A DNA stretch of 64,000 nucleotides from assembly GCA_039881145.1 (NCBI GenBank), contig JAYKKI010000088.1, positions 3,038,501 through 3,102,500 on the forward strand. The letters are read 5' to 3'. Shown here piece by piece: positions 34,671 through 45,655 of the stretch. A program made the position numbers and the translations under genes. Numbering within the stretch: the first letter of the stretch is position 1; every line of letters starts with the position of its first letter. Source of the stretch: Druceiella hillmani. Lineage: Eukaryota > Arthropoda > Insecta > Lepidoptera > Hepialidae. Below the pieces are notes generated by a model. That model made no database searches and was not told the DNA's origin. It saw only the letters and a list, made by a program, of their open reading frames with translations.

Positions 34671-34913
34671 CCAATATGAAGAATATATAATTCATTATTC
34701 AAATGGATATATTGGCAACTTTAAACAGCGAAAAAAGATTCATGAATAGCTATATCTGCCACTTCTATTAAAAATATGTAAAAATTATCAAAATTCAAAT
34801 TTAGATTTAAGGCATTATATTTGCAATACCTTGGAAACAAAGCTTTTTTCCCGCAATAGGTATGAATTTAGAATCATCGAATACATTGTAGTGGTGAAGT
34901 TCTAGTCAGTGGT

Positions 34914-35020
34914 GAAGTTCACCAACACGTTACCAGACCATGAAGTTAAGCCACGTAGAGTTTGGCTAGTACTTGGATGAATAAGAACATAAAAACACGG
35001 CATGAAGATTGTTTTTCCAC
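34914..35020 (+). pseudogene. 5S rRNA-like relic (5S pseudogene or 5S-derived SINE head)
   Basis: AAGTTAAGC (34943-34951) followed after 15 bp by GGCTAGTACTTGGATG (34964-34979) matches, in order and spacing, the box A and box C internal promoter of animal 5S rRNA. Upstream CCAACACGTTACCAG recalls the 5S 5' end (GCCAACG.CCATACC). Downstream ACACGGCATGAAGATTG and a T run match its 3' end and Pol III terminator. About 25 bp of the 5' half and a few more in the 3' half are missing. SINE3-type elements carry such heads; an isolated pseudogene is equally possible. Confidence 0.65.
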
Positions 35021-37172
35021 GAATATTTTCCCTTTCAGTGAATTATACCGAAGCATTAAAAACTACTAGTCCAATAATGTTTCCCTCTTAATATCATATG
35101 TGGTATATTTATTAAAGTTTCTAATTAGTTAAATAAATCATACAGCTGACGCTTATAACAATCGTAACTTTAAAAATGTCTCTCAAGTTAAAAAAACGGA
35201 AATCAAATTCGCTATGGCATCTAGCACCCTTGTCCTGTACAAACATTAGGAATTTCTCCCCTAGAATGACAATACGTTATTCGAGCTTAAATCATCAAAG
35301 CAATTACAATCTCACGATGCGCAAAAAGAATTCACACAAAACGCATTATCTGAAGAAAAAAAAATATTAAAAAAGGTCCCCTCGTCCGATCTCCCTTCAC
35401 GACGGCACAATATCTATTAATTTATTCCGCCATGAATTCAAACAAGAGCCTAAAATCACATTGGAAGCGGAAGTGTTAAAAATATTAAGAGTATCAAATG
35501 GCATCAATTATCATTATAATTGGAAAGGTGAATCGCATATTAAGGGGTTAAATTTTTCGGAGGCTATTCTGCAAACATCACCTATTCTGCAAACAGCCAG
35601 TTGATAGATTTTTTTTGCGTGCGTGAAACGAGATAAAGGCGGCGACACAATAGAATGAATAATGGCGAGTTAAATTTATATAACGTATGTTAATTATGAT
35701 GCGATTTATTAGAGTCGAGTAGAGAATACGAGTAGAAGATATACGAATGGAGACCCAATAAGCCTAATCCCTATTAAATTACCCTAAAGAATTATTAAAG
35801 AATTAAAATATTTTCTATGTGGTTTTACTTTGTTTTTTTAATTACTTAATAGTTTAATTTTTCCTATGGCAGATTTTTTTCCCTATCGAGATGTAGCTAA
35901 GAGGATGTTGTAATTGGTGAATTAATTACGTGAATGATTTTAAATGAAGTTGTTAATTCCTGCAAGTTGTAAAATTGTGAAATTTTGTTGAAGTTCGTCC
36001 ACTAATTTTTGGTTGATCAGTGCACAACTGCGGTCTGGTTATCATTTTATTATATTTATAGATAAATGTGTATGCTTTTGGTTCTTTTTAATCTTCTAAG
36101 CGTTTTCACAGACTATCGTCTCTGATGGTTTGTACTGACAAACCAACATTCATGTTATGAATATCCATATACTCCAATAACATGTCATGGTATCCATATA
36201 CTCCAATAATAAATAAATTGAGTAACAACTAGAAAAAGGAATAGTTGTCATAACACCTTCCAGCAGAAAAAAAAATTGTCTTCCCTAAAATAATAAGTTT
36301 TTTAAAATTACCTATTACCTCATTTATTCTTTGTTATCATCTGCGCTTGTACAATGAGATTTATTTTTGTTACAAAATGTTATATAAAGAAACGCTGATA
36401 CCGTCCAAGAAAGATAGAGGTCGCTTCTAATCTATGGAAATGAAAATATTAAAGGTCATTGAACGTAAAGAGGTTATGTTACGAATGAACATGAGATTCG
36501 ATTTTTGAAAAACTAAATACTTTATGGTTTTAAGATTTATTAAAATGGTTTTATTCTAGGATTTAAAAATAATTTCGATTAATTACAATACGTACGCCCC
36601 AAGGACTTCACACGAAAAAATAAAAGCATTGTAAGCCATAACTTAAATTATAAATACTATTTTCCATATTTTTGGCAAGTTTTTTTTCCAGTTTAATTCC
36701 ACGTTAGCACGATCTGCCTATGGTGGTTAACAAAGGATATTTTACCGTACTGTTTCATATTTACGATCTTATTTATAACAAATACATACATAAATTATGT
36801 TTTCATAATTAACTGGGTATTGGGATGTCTTATCTCGCTCGCGCATTGAGTTGAATTAGGCCATCAATACAGTACAGTCCAAGTCACAGCTAGTCTCCAC
36901 CACAAACCATTTATACAAACGAACACAACAAATAACATAATAAATCATAATAAATTCCCTCCACGGCTAAGCGCAATCGCTGAATGGGTTAACGATGTGC
37001 CCTATCATTATCCTGGAGAACTAACCCATTGCCTGACACCCACTAATTAGTCGAAAACATGACTTATGGACTTTAGATGAATCCTTCGCCTTCCTTGATG
37101 TTTTGTTTTTCGTCTTCATATATTGCTAGAGCAGTGTTGCTTAAAGTGCGGGTTTATAATGTAATTAATTCT
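35021..37172. other. Mostly unique DNA with regulatory-looking patches
   Basis: 35380-35760 (CGTCCGATCTCCCTTCACGA, GAGATAAAGGCGGCGACAC) and 36840-37060 (CTCGCTCGCGCATTGAG, AACGATGTGCCC) are GC-richer, repeat-poor and frameless. 36150-36210 has ATCCATATACTCCAATAA twice. No coding signal. Confidence 0.35.
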
Positions 37173-37281
37173 TTGGTCTAGGTTGGATTGTAATTATTTT
37201 TTATGTTAATGATTTGGTCTAAGTTGGATTGTAACTATTTTTTATATCAATTATTTGGTCTAAGTTGGATTGTAACTATTA
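37173..37281. repeat. Tandem repeat, about 43-46 bp, three copies
   Basis: TTTGGTCTARGTTGGATTGTAAYTATT is repeated three times, separated by TTTTTATRTYAAT. Confidence 0.9.
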
Positions 37282-38857
37282 ATTGATATTTGACGGGTAC
37301 ATAATATTTAAATACATTTTTTCAATAATCGTTCCATTTTCATGGTCGTTAATTCATTTTATAAATTCCCTTTTTTCAAGTATTATGTACTTACTACGTC
37401 TTGAAATACAAGTTAAGGGTTAGTGAAAATTTCATGAAAATCTTTAGCAGTTTATCTTTAAAAAAGTAACAAATAACTTAACATATAAAAATTCTGTAAA
37501 TAATTTTTTTCACTTTGAAATATTTAAATAATTATCTTAAAGCATCCGATGTACAAGATTCAGCTTCAATGCACTTATACGTTATTAAGATGAGAAACAG
37601 TAAATGAATAATATTGTGGGGTAGGCAGCAATGAGCAGAACATTATATACTTATCCTGAGCTACCTAGCGAGAGATAAACTTTATTTCAGTCAAACATTT
37701 TAATACGACGATAAAATTACCTATAATCGGATTATACCATAATCATGTCGTATTATAAGAAAATTAAATTTAATTTAAAACGATTTTTTACAGTTTCAAG
37801 CCAGGATTAATTATTTTTGACCATATTTTCAGTTAATTATTTTGTTTTTTTTTGTATTAATATATATTTTTCTAAAGTAAAACTCATAGGGAGTACCCAT
37901 AATTAAAAAAATCCTTTTAATTAATATTAAAAAATTATTTTCGACAGTAAACTTAAAGACAGGCGGCCAAAAGTTCTTGGCCCATAAACATTTGGTTTTT
38001 GACAGGACACTAAAATCGATTCGAAATTAGTAAAAAACTACAGACCCTTCATCTTACGAAGACAAATGTCACCCAGGCATTCTGTACATGATGTGTGTGA
38101 TTTTCTTGTCAATCACGTAAATGTGACAAGTATTATAAACCACTCGTCATGTCACATTTTTTTGATGGATGAGAGTATCTCGATTGACATCTTGTTGGCG
38201 ATAGCCTTCATGAGATGAAAAACCTGCACGTGTAAGTATAATATCAAATAAATAAGCCAAACTGTGTCTGCGTAACCCATATTTTTATTCGAGAATATAT
38301 AATTTGGATATAAAGCACGAACAGTTTGAGAACTGCTGCACGGGGTCACAATTTAATTAATACCCAATAGAGATAGTTATCTGTCTTACGTTTAAACGTT
38401 GTTTTAAACTGAAATATTACCTACGTGGGCTATATTTTATGGCGGCGGTTAGACGGGGTGTTAAGAGAGATTTTAAAACCTGATTGTGGGATAATCATCT
38501 CTAGGTTAAGGGTGAAGCTAATTGGGTTCCGGGATGAGAATTAAACTATTACTTATCACGTTTTTTTAACTTATTTTTTTGGAGAATTAATACAAACTCT
38601 GAGATCGTATTAGAACTGAAGTTACGGCGGAAGAACTAATCTGCAACTAGAATGGTTAATTTATTTTTATTAATACAATCTTAATTTTAACTCAGTTTTT
38701 AAAAAAATCGTCTATTTTTCCTCAAACAGTAAGATAATGATACGTTTTTTACCGATAAGTTTTTTAACGATAATTGTAAATTTATTCTTTTAATTTCTTC
38801 GGAAAAAACGATGTATCAAAAATACATTTTAATTTATTGACGTCTAAATTCCATATA
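37282..38857. other. AT-rich DNA, small GC-richer patch at 38400-38540
   Basis: The patch has TTTTATGGCGGCGGTTAG and TCTAGGTTAAGGGTGAAG. TTTTATGG is a Caudal/Abd-B type homeodomain core, though such cores arise often by chance. The rest is featureless. Confidence 0.3.
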
Positions 38858-39110
38858 GAGCTGTAACTTCTCTATACTTCGTTTTCGATAAAAATTAGAG
38901 ATGCACCAACTAAATGGTTAACTAAGTTAGTCGGTATCTTCAGTAGCCGGTTAATATTTTGGAAAAATCATCTATTAGTTGTTTTTGAAAATCTTTGAAC
39001 ATTTCTATAGTCACATTAATTTCAACAGGTATTTTTAAATAAAAAGGTATTGTTAAATTAAAGTCATCCTATTGGAATTTATTTTTCACTGAGTACTGTT
39101 TAAAATACCA
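38858..39110 (+). repeat. Dispersed repeat copy, partner at 41124-41374
   Basis: Aligns with the partner over about 250 bp. Shared blocks: GCTGT near the start, AAATGGTTAACTAAGTTAGT / AAACGGTTAACCAGACTAGT, GTCGGTATCTT, CACATTAATTTYAACAGGTA and GAATTTATTTTTCACTGAGT. GAGATGCACC...GTTAGTCGGT recalls ends of hAT-type elements, but no terminal inverted repeat or 8-bp duplication was confirmed. Confidence 0.8.
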
Positions 39111-39647
39111 TTCCAAATGTACGTACTAATCAATCAAAACTATCAGTCACTATCGATTTGGGTGAGTTGGTAAATAACGTAAGTACCAATATTTTATGTT
39201 TTATTCGTTATTCCAATATTAACTAGCATGGATTGTTTATTACCAATAGTTTACCAATTATAAATTCTTCGTTGGTCATATCAACAATATAAATTTTGTG
39301 TTAAAATGTAATGATAAGGAATTGTTTGGAAAAAAGTGACTATTTCATAATTAAGAAATACATAGCCAAAGAACCCTTTGTACTTTGGTAAAGTAAGACA
39401 AGTAACAAAAGATGAACATGAATTAAAAAGCGACATAAAGCGAGTAAATTCAGCCAAAAAATTAATCAAAATAAAACTATGCGTTAATTACACTATTAAA
39501 ATTATCATAGCTTCACAATTTAATATTACGTCACAAACATGGCTGAATGATTCAATAAATACAGACTTACACGAATTACAAGAGTAAAAGAAAGAATAAC
39601 CTTTAGAATCAGAGCTATCACCTAATACAACAATGGCAAATAGCATC
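39111..39647. other. AT-rich stretch, nothing recognised
   Basis: Overlapping short ORFs on both strands at 39281-39587 show no family resemblance. Confidence 0.4.
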
Positions 39648-39860
39648 GAATGGCAGCCATCTATCTTTATTGTACCTGCGCAGCCTCTCAGTGACTTTAT
39701 GTTATTTGGATAAGACCCAATTTTGGCCAGATCTCTGAAAAAAATATAACCATAGCAACAGCATCAAAGACAGTCATCTTTCTCTGCTGCATAAACGCAG
39801 CCTGCCAGTGCCTTTCTGGTGTACAGAAATAATACTTTATTGGTCACATCTCCAAAACTG
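39648..39860. repeat. Diverged tandem duplication, period about 120 bp
   Basis: GCAGCCATCTATCTTTATTG...GCGCAGCCTCTCAGTGACTT is echoed by ACAGTCATCTTTCTCTGCTG...ACGCAGCCTGCCAGTGCCTT, and TTTTGGCCAGATCTCTGAAA by TATTGGTCACATCTCCAAAA. Confidence 0.6.
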
Positions 39861-40109
39861 CTCTACAGATTTTAACTAAGAACAATAGATATCATATATG
39901 CACCAATAAGAATAGTCTGCAACTTATCCAAGCACAACCCAATTAGTTTTCGTAGAAAATACGTTTAAACTTTTCCGTGATATAATTCAAGGGCGGAACG
40001 AATTTCCTAGCTCAGAAAATTTATCATTTTGATCGTTTAGCTGAACATTATCAATTAAAACATCCGTAGTCAATCAGATGCTCCCTTTAGATTTCATAAG
40101 CTTTTGAAA

Positions 40110-40113
<4 letters not shown>

Positions 40114-40168
<55 letters not shown>
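40114..40168. repeat. (TA)n microsatellite
   Basis: About 27 TA dinucleotides. Confidence 0.97.
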
Positions 40169-40169
<1 letters not shown>

Positions 40170-41123
40170 CATTTCCTTTAAAAACCCTTTCTTCCATTAC
40201 ATTGATTATCCTCTACTAGAAGCTAACGCAAAACTCATTCATCATTTTGACGAAAATACGTACAAAAATAAATATTAACGTATATTTGTATTTCTCAATT
40301 ATTTAGTTAGACAAACAATAATAAAACGGAGTTAAAGTGATCTTCACAGGCAGTACATTTGACCTATTAGACTGTAAAAGCCCTAGCCGGTACATCTCTA
40401 ACACCAATATGCACCACACACGGTCAAGACTGTCAGTCGGACTTACTGACAGTTAAGAACATATTTCCGTTTCTCATTAACTATTAATCGAGTTTGAACA
40501 ATAGTTTACTTTACCGACCGTACCCTATTGCATGGTCCAATTCCTAAATATCCATACAAAATACGTTTTTAATTGTCGGTAAATCCTACTGAGAACCCTG
40601 ACCATGTGTAGTGCATACGGACGTAATAGATGTCAGTGAAAACACAATTATGAAAACGAATTAATATAGAATGTGTAGTGAATAGTATTATGTAAGATCG
40701 TCCGGGACGGTTGATTTGTATCTTGAGTAAATACTTAGGAAACCTTATTTTTTACCTCAAAAAGTGATACCATTAATGTTCCGTTTTTGCGATTTTGCCA
40801 CCGAAAACTAAGAAAATAAATGGTACATCACCGACGAATTACACAGGAACAAACCACATGAAATTAAAATAGAAGTCAGATCCGACACATTTTTAACAAT
40901 AATTTAATTAATAGTAAATTATAAATATATATTAAATTATAAGTAAATAAGTGTCACAATAACGTAAATGTATTTTTCAAGTAAATTTAAAATATCCGTC
41001 AAATATAAACTATGTTGCCAGTCAAACAAATCAATAATAATAGCATGATTAGAATAGAATTAACAATAATTGTAAATGTAAAACATTTAATTATCTGCTA
41101 TGGCTGAACGAAGCCTGTATCCA
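40169..41123. other. Unique DNA with a short TGACAG hairpin at 40429-40453
   Basis: ACTGTCAGT and ACTGACAGT form a perfect 9-bp stem around CGGACTT, within a slightly GC-richer patch (40370-40640). No coding frame. Confidence 0.35.
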
Positions 41124-41374
41124 TACAGGGCTGTCATTTCTCGATATTTATGAAAATTAATAATGTTCTAGCTAAACGGTTAACCAGACTAGTCGGTATC
41201 TTAAGTAGTCGATGAATATTCCGGAAAAATCACCGATTAGCCTTTTTGGAAAATGTTTTAAACATTGTTATAATCACATTAATTTTAACAGGTATTTTTA
41301 AATGAAAATATATTGTTAAATTGAAATAATCCTATTAGAATTTATTTTTCACTGAGTACGATTTAATGTATCAT
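41124..41374 (+). repeat. Dispersed repeat copy, partner at 38858-39110
   Basis: Same family and orientation as the partner 2.3 kb to the left. Starts at ACAGGGCTGTCATTTCTCG; an initial CAGGG would fit a hAT terminus. Ends after TTTTTCACTGAGTAC, where similarity to the partner stops. Confidence 0.8.
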
Positions 41375-41391
41375 TCGCAACGATAAACAAG

Positions 41392-41595
41392 ATAAAACAA
41401 CACTTTTTGTTTTATCGTTTTATTTAATCATCGCAAGATGTTATTCTAAATAATATTATAAATCCTAAAGTGGGTTTGTTTGTCCATCTTTCACGGCGTA
41501 GTAAGAGATCGATGTGATTCTTTGCACAGCGAAAGTTGGTAGACTGTTTCGCCCTTGAAGCTTTTGAAATAAATTTCCATTCATAAGCTATTTCT
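41392..41595 (+). repeat. Helitron-like 5' end (copy 1) with shared upstream flank
   Basis: TCTAAATAATATTATAAAT, a GTTTGTTTGTCC stretch and CTTTGCACAGCGAAAGTTGG match the 42507 copy and, in general form, the 5' end of a common moth Helitron (TCCTA..AATATTATAAAT...). The preceding TCGTTTTATTTAAT is also shared, so the copied unit is larger than the element. No 3' CTAG end was found. The 117-codon minus ORF across it is incidental. Confidence 0.6.
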
Positions 41596-41726
41596 ATACC
41601 ACCTATATGCACCTTCGCCACGCAGCCTATGCCGGAGTACAGTATAAGTGCGCATACGAGGAACATCGAATTGGCGCAAAAAGAGGGCCATCTAGAAATA
41701 GAAAATCTCCAGTAGTGGCAGCTGGC

Positions 41727-41764
41727 TGACACGTGCAAGCCTGCACGTGCAGTCGCACGTGTCA
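41727..41764. promoter_or_regulatory. Nested palindrome with three CACGTG E-boxes
   Basis: TGACACGTGC and GCACGTGTCA form a perfect 10-bp outer stem that encloses a second perfect palindrome, CTGCACGTGCAG. It gives three CACGTG cores in 38 bp, the optimal site for Myc/Max- or Clock-type bHLH dimers. Flanks are non-repetitive. Function is inference. Confidence 0.5.
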
Positions 41765-41769
41765 TTTTA

Positions 41770-42506
41770 CGACACATTAACGACTTCTAAAAGTCACAGG
41801 AGGTTTTGAGTTACTGTCGTTCGGTTTCAAATATAGATCGATAATCAGACTGAGGTTACTCATTGATTCTCTGCTTTATGATTACGCGAGTGTCCTGTTT
41901 CAGACAGAGCGAAGTTAAGGATGGGGCACATGTTACTGTACTGCATGTACTGTTTTTAAAAACAATTTATTAGCGTAATAACATTTATTTGATGTGCGTA
42001 GGATTTATCTAAGACAGGCCAACCAGTACATAAGCCAATTAATAAACAAACCAATGATTTTACTTTTAAAATTATTTAATATATATTTAATTATTCAATT
42101 TATATTTATTTAACTTGTATTTCACTTGTAGAATTTATTGGATAACTATCCAGGACAATTGGTCTCTATTAAAGTTAACTCTGAAACGAATGAAGAACAA
42201 ATGCAACGAGTCTCTGAAGGAGAGCCTTTTTATATAATGCAAAATGAATCATTAGAAATATATCGTTTTTAATTACATTATTGTTTTAATAATTATTTTA
42301 TTGTCTTCGGATTTCCTGTAGGGCTGAGTCAGATGGTGTAAGTAGGTCTCTAACACACGTCAATTATGTCCCACGTTTCAATGTGTTAGTAAGTGCAGAA
42401 TACTGAGGAGCCGACCTAAGTTTATACACATAGGGTACTATAATTTTAGCTCAATTTTAATATCTACACATATAGAATTTTATAACTCTTGCACAACTTT
42501 ATAAAA
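41770..42506. other. AT-rich stretch, nothing recognised
   Basis: No supported feature. Confidence 0.4.
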
Positions 42507-42690
42507 TCGTTTTATTTAATAATCGCTACCTATTATCCTAAATAATATTATAAATAAAGTGGCTTTGTTTGTCGGTTTTTCACATTGCGTCGGAGTACGG
42601 TATCGGTGTGATACTTTGCACAGCGATAGTTGACAGACTTTTTCGCTTTTGAAGCTTTTCAAACAAATTTCCATTATGCTACATTTTCCA
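42507..42690 (+). repeat. Helitron-like 5' end (copy 2)
   Basis: A/TCCTAAATAATATTATAAAT starts at 42536 right after A, as a Helitron 5' end should. It is followed by AAGTGGCTTTGTTTGTCGG and TACTTTGCACAGCGATAG. No CTAG-T 3' end was identified downstream, so the element is truncated or decayed. Confidence 0.6.
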
Positions 42691-43782
42691 TAAATTCCAC
42701 TTTTTTATTCTCTACTTGGATAAAGATATTACTGCCAGAGCGCGCTATGCGAAAATAAAGCAAATTTTTCTACATTCTGCGCAGTGCGGGGTATGCATAA
42801 TAAATTGGTTTTATTGTTAGTTCCATGCTTTAGGACAAATATAAACTTCTTTTTATATGCATTCCGACGCGCACTTGTTTATTTTTTTAACAATATTAGC
42901 AACGCAAATGACTTCTGTTTTTTAAAATAACAATAACGTTGGTCATATCAATTACGCGAGCCAATTCGCCTATAATTGCAGCCATTACATCAGAATTTAC
43001 GCGTGGGTTTGTTTTTTGTTTTTTTTTTAATAAAGCAGGTATGCATTTTTAGCAAGCACCTGACGTCAAGGCCACATGGCTGTCACTACCCACTTCCACA
43101 AAAAGGATTTCTGTATTCAAGTTGCGCTGTAGTAAGCTCAATAGTTAAAGTAAGGCTCAGGATTCAAATCTATGCGTAAGAATTATGAGAAAATTATGTC
43201 ATTAAGAAAATTGGATACTATATGATAGCTAAAACACGTATTGAATTATGTAGATAAAAGGGATATTTTTTACGAAAATTTATCAATTCATATCTGTTGA
43301 TACATAAACGAATGCTTAAATCTCATTTCGATGACAACCGAGCATTCCTTTTTTGTTATTCATGTTTCAAAATGAAATATTCCATATTCTAAGAGTTTAA
43401 TAATATTCCATACTCTAAAAATTGAATATTTATAGTTAGTTCGTACGTCCGAAGTAATTAAAGTGGAATAGCTTAATATATGAAAGATTGATTTTGTTCC
43501 AATTTGGAATAGAAGTAATTTCGAGGATCGCGGATCACGTCCATCTGTATATCACTGTCTTATGCTTCCTGTAATTTTGGATTTACCGTGAAATTTAGGC
43601 GGGTATAACAAACTAAATATATAACATACCGATCTCAATTAATACCCAACAATATTGTTTTTTTTTTCGTGCAACACACCATGATCGGATTTTTTTTTCG
43701 CTGGCCTTATCGACTGGAGTGTTATGGTATTCTTGGATAGATATTTTCATATGACATTGAGAATCCTTAAGATAATTTTTTA
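42691..43782. other. AT-rich stretch, nothing recognised
   Basis: A slightly GC-richer piece at 42720-42800 (CCAGAGCGCGCTATGCG) may continue the preceding element. No coding frame. Confidence 0.4.
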
Positions 43783-44475
43783 ATGTTCTGTACCTCGAAA
43801 GGAAAAACTAAACCTTTATAAGATCATTTAGGTGTTCGTTTGTCCGCTTGTCACAGTCGGTTTTCTCAGAAACCGCTTAACGCAGAAATGTAAAATTTGG
43901 CGTAGTAATAACGCTTATTAACCCGCATATACCTACGCTTATTAACCCGCATATACCTACGCTTGTTAACCCGCATATAACGCTTATTAACCCGCATATA
44001 CCTACGCTTATTAACCCGCATATACCTACGCATATTAACCCGCATATACCTACGCTTATTAACCCGCATATAACGCTTATTAACCCGCATATACCTACGC
44101 TTATTAACCCGCATATAATAACGCTTATTAACCCGCATATAGCTACAAGTCAATAGCTAAAACTCAAAACCATTTTATGGCAATTCTATGATACGGAGGG
44201 GGAGGGGGAAAATTATGGACTCAATTTTTTTTTAAATTCGGGGTGAATTTGTTTGGGGTATCGTTTCAAAAGGCTTAATTATAAGGGTCTCAAAAATATT
44301 TTCATAGCTTTAGATGGTATACCTTCAGAGATATACTGATAAGTATGCAAAAATGTGTTTCTACACCTATTTCCAAAACTACCGATCGTAGATATAGTTA
44401 TGAAAAAAAACCATGTTTAGAAGCCTACGGTTCGAGGTTCGCATTTGGCCGGTTTCCATTTTAAAACTTTGTGTA
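43783..44475 (+). repeat. Dispersed AGGGTTCCG-family copy A, with internal satellite
   Basis: It starts TACCTCGAAAGGAAAAACTA, then GTTCGTTTGTCCGCTTGTCA and AATGTAAAATTTGGCGTAG, the typical order in this moth repeat family. After the inserted satellite (43907-44142) come a G-rich run, GGTATCGTTT, TTCAGAGATATACTGATAAG, ATGCAAAAATGTGTTTCT and GTTTAGAAGCCTACGG. The last parts also occur in copy B near 59395-59560. No protein coding. Confidence 0.75.
43907..44142. repeat. Satellite of 21- and 24-bp units, about ten copies
   Basis: The core CTTATTAACCCGCATATA is joined by ACCTACG (24-bp unit) or ACG (21-bp unit). Both lengths are multiples of three, so a 95-codon minus-strand frame (repeating MRVNKR) stays open by arithmetic. 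The array interrupts copy A of the dispersed family. Confidence 0.95.
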
Positions 44476-44504
44476 ATTTTCCACTTTCTAGTAATTCCTT
44501 TGCA

Positions 44505-44860
44505 ATTTGTATTGACTAACTAAAACGTTGTTAAAATCCACTTATTCTTGAGAAGTTTCCAAGTATTATGTTTTGGAACTTCTCTTAATTTATGCAAATG
44601 TGTCTCTACTGTGCCTTGACGGCAAATGAGTTCCTCATCCAATCGAGGAATAGTGAGTCGACGATCTTATTCAGTTGCTTGTCGTAATTGCTGTACATCT
44701 AATTCAATTAGAGTATCCGGAACGAGGTTCTTCTTTAATATATATCATCGGCTCACCCATCGTATGGTATTGTACTATTTGTGGCAGTCTTGCGTGCCGA
44801 TCCAGGCAGAACTCATAAAATTAAAGACTCTATACTTGGCGTCGATCAAAATCCATTTTC
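44505..44860 (-). pseudogene. mariner transposase N-terminal (helix-turn-helix) relic
   Basis: Minus strand: the start reads MDFDRRQV near 44856, then EFCLDRHAR and EEPRSG. After a frameshift near 44720 it reads IELDVQQLRQATE, stop, DRRLTIPRLDEEL and GTVETHLHKLREVPKHNTW. This matches mariner-family DNA-binding domains (DEPRSGRPxEID ... TxxExLxxxxxTVxxHLHKLGKxxKxxxW). The DD34D catalytic domain would lie further along the minus strand and is absent. At least three in-frame stops and a frameshift make it dead. Confidence 0.8.
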
Positions 44861-45454
44861 TTTAGTGCAACTCACTTGAACGCTTGGCGATATCTATCAT
44901 TAAGCAAATATAGGCAAGAAAATATATCATCAGACGTATAGCACAATGTGATTTACAGAGCAGTAAATTAATTAATTAACTTCTTATAAGTAACGTTATA
45001 AACTTTAAACAAATTTCAAATGATTTTATATGCCATGTTTTTCTGCAAAAGGAACAAATTGACAATCGTAAGAAACTAGCGTCATCTATCTGACATTTTT
45101 CACACTACGTTATGTTACAAAAATGAAAAAGAATTTATACGCAATTAACGCCATCTATTTCTAATTTGATAAACTATATTACATTAAACATCAAAAGGAC
45201 ACAGTAGCGGTACATTTCTATATCAACAATTACGGCACCGTTTCTACTGTATTCGCTTCGATTTTGTTTATTCCAGTATCAGCTCACTAACATTCATTGA
45301 TAGTTTTTACATCATTTTTTCCAAAATTTAATAGTGTCCTTAGAACGATTCAAGATATAGTACATAAGAATGGAAAATTATAACATATCACGACTGCTTA
45401 CACGCTGCCTTGGAAGATAGTAAGCTGTTATGTGGCAAGGGGATTAAAGACATA
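44861..45454. other. AT-rich stretch with two CATCTAT motifs
   Basis: GCGTCATCTATCTGAC (45077) and AACGCCATCTATTTC (45146) resemble motifs at 14250-14340 and 17157, perhaps shared element scraps. No coding frame. Confidence 0.35.
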
Positions 45455-45655
45455 AATTGTTATCAGATAAGATGCATAGTCGAGTAAACATTGCGTTTGA
45501 AGAGATAAGAGTCAGTCACCTTGGCAGTAAGATTGTTTCGAAGAAATCTTTCAGTAGGCAATATGAAGGGCCTCTTATGGGATAAGTAAGAATAGGTAAG
45601 ATAATATAAGCGTATTGAGAGTTATCACAGAAAGCTTATCATAAAGTTTATCATA
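45455..45655. promoter_or_regulatory. Cluster of GATA-factor motifs
   Basis: Eight GATAA/TTATC cores lie within about 195 bp (about 45459, 45466, 45504, 45581, 45600, 45622, 45636, 45648), several in the stronger AGATAAG or CTTATC context. More than the base composition alone would suggest, though formal statistics were not run. Confidence 0.35.

Noticed and set aside
41424..41777. 117-codon minus ORF
   Set aside because: Covers a Helitron-like repeat and the E-box palindrome; no protein motif and the duplicate at 42507 has no matching frame.
43150..43185. GGATTCAAATC as a tRNA or SINE B box
   Set aside because: No matching A box upstream and the would-be T stem does not pair.
43907..44142. 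CRISPR array
   Set aside because: Repeats are contiguous without unique spacers, and this is eukaryotic DNA.
43866..44153. 95-codon minus ORF with MRVNKR repeats
   Set aside because: Satellite units of 21 and 24 bp keep any stop-free frame open; no independent coding evidence.
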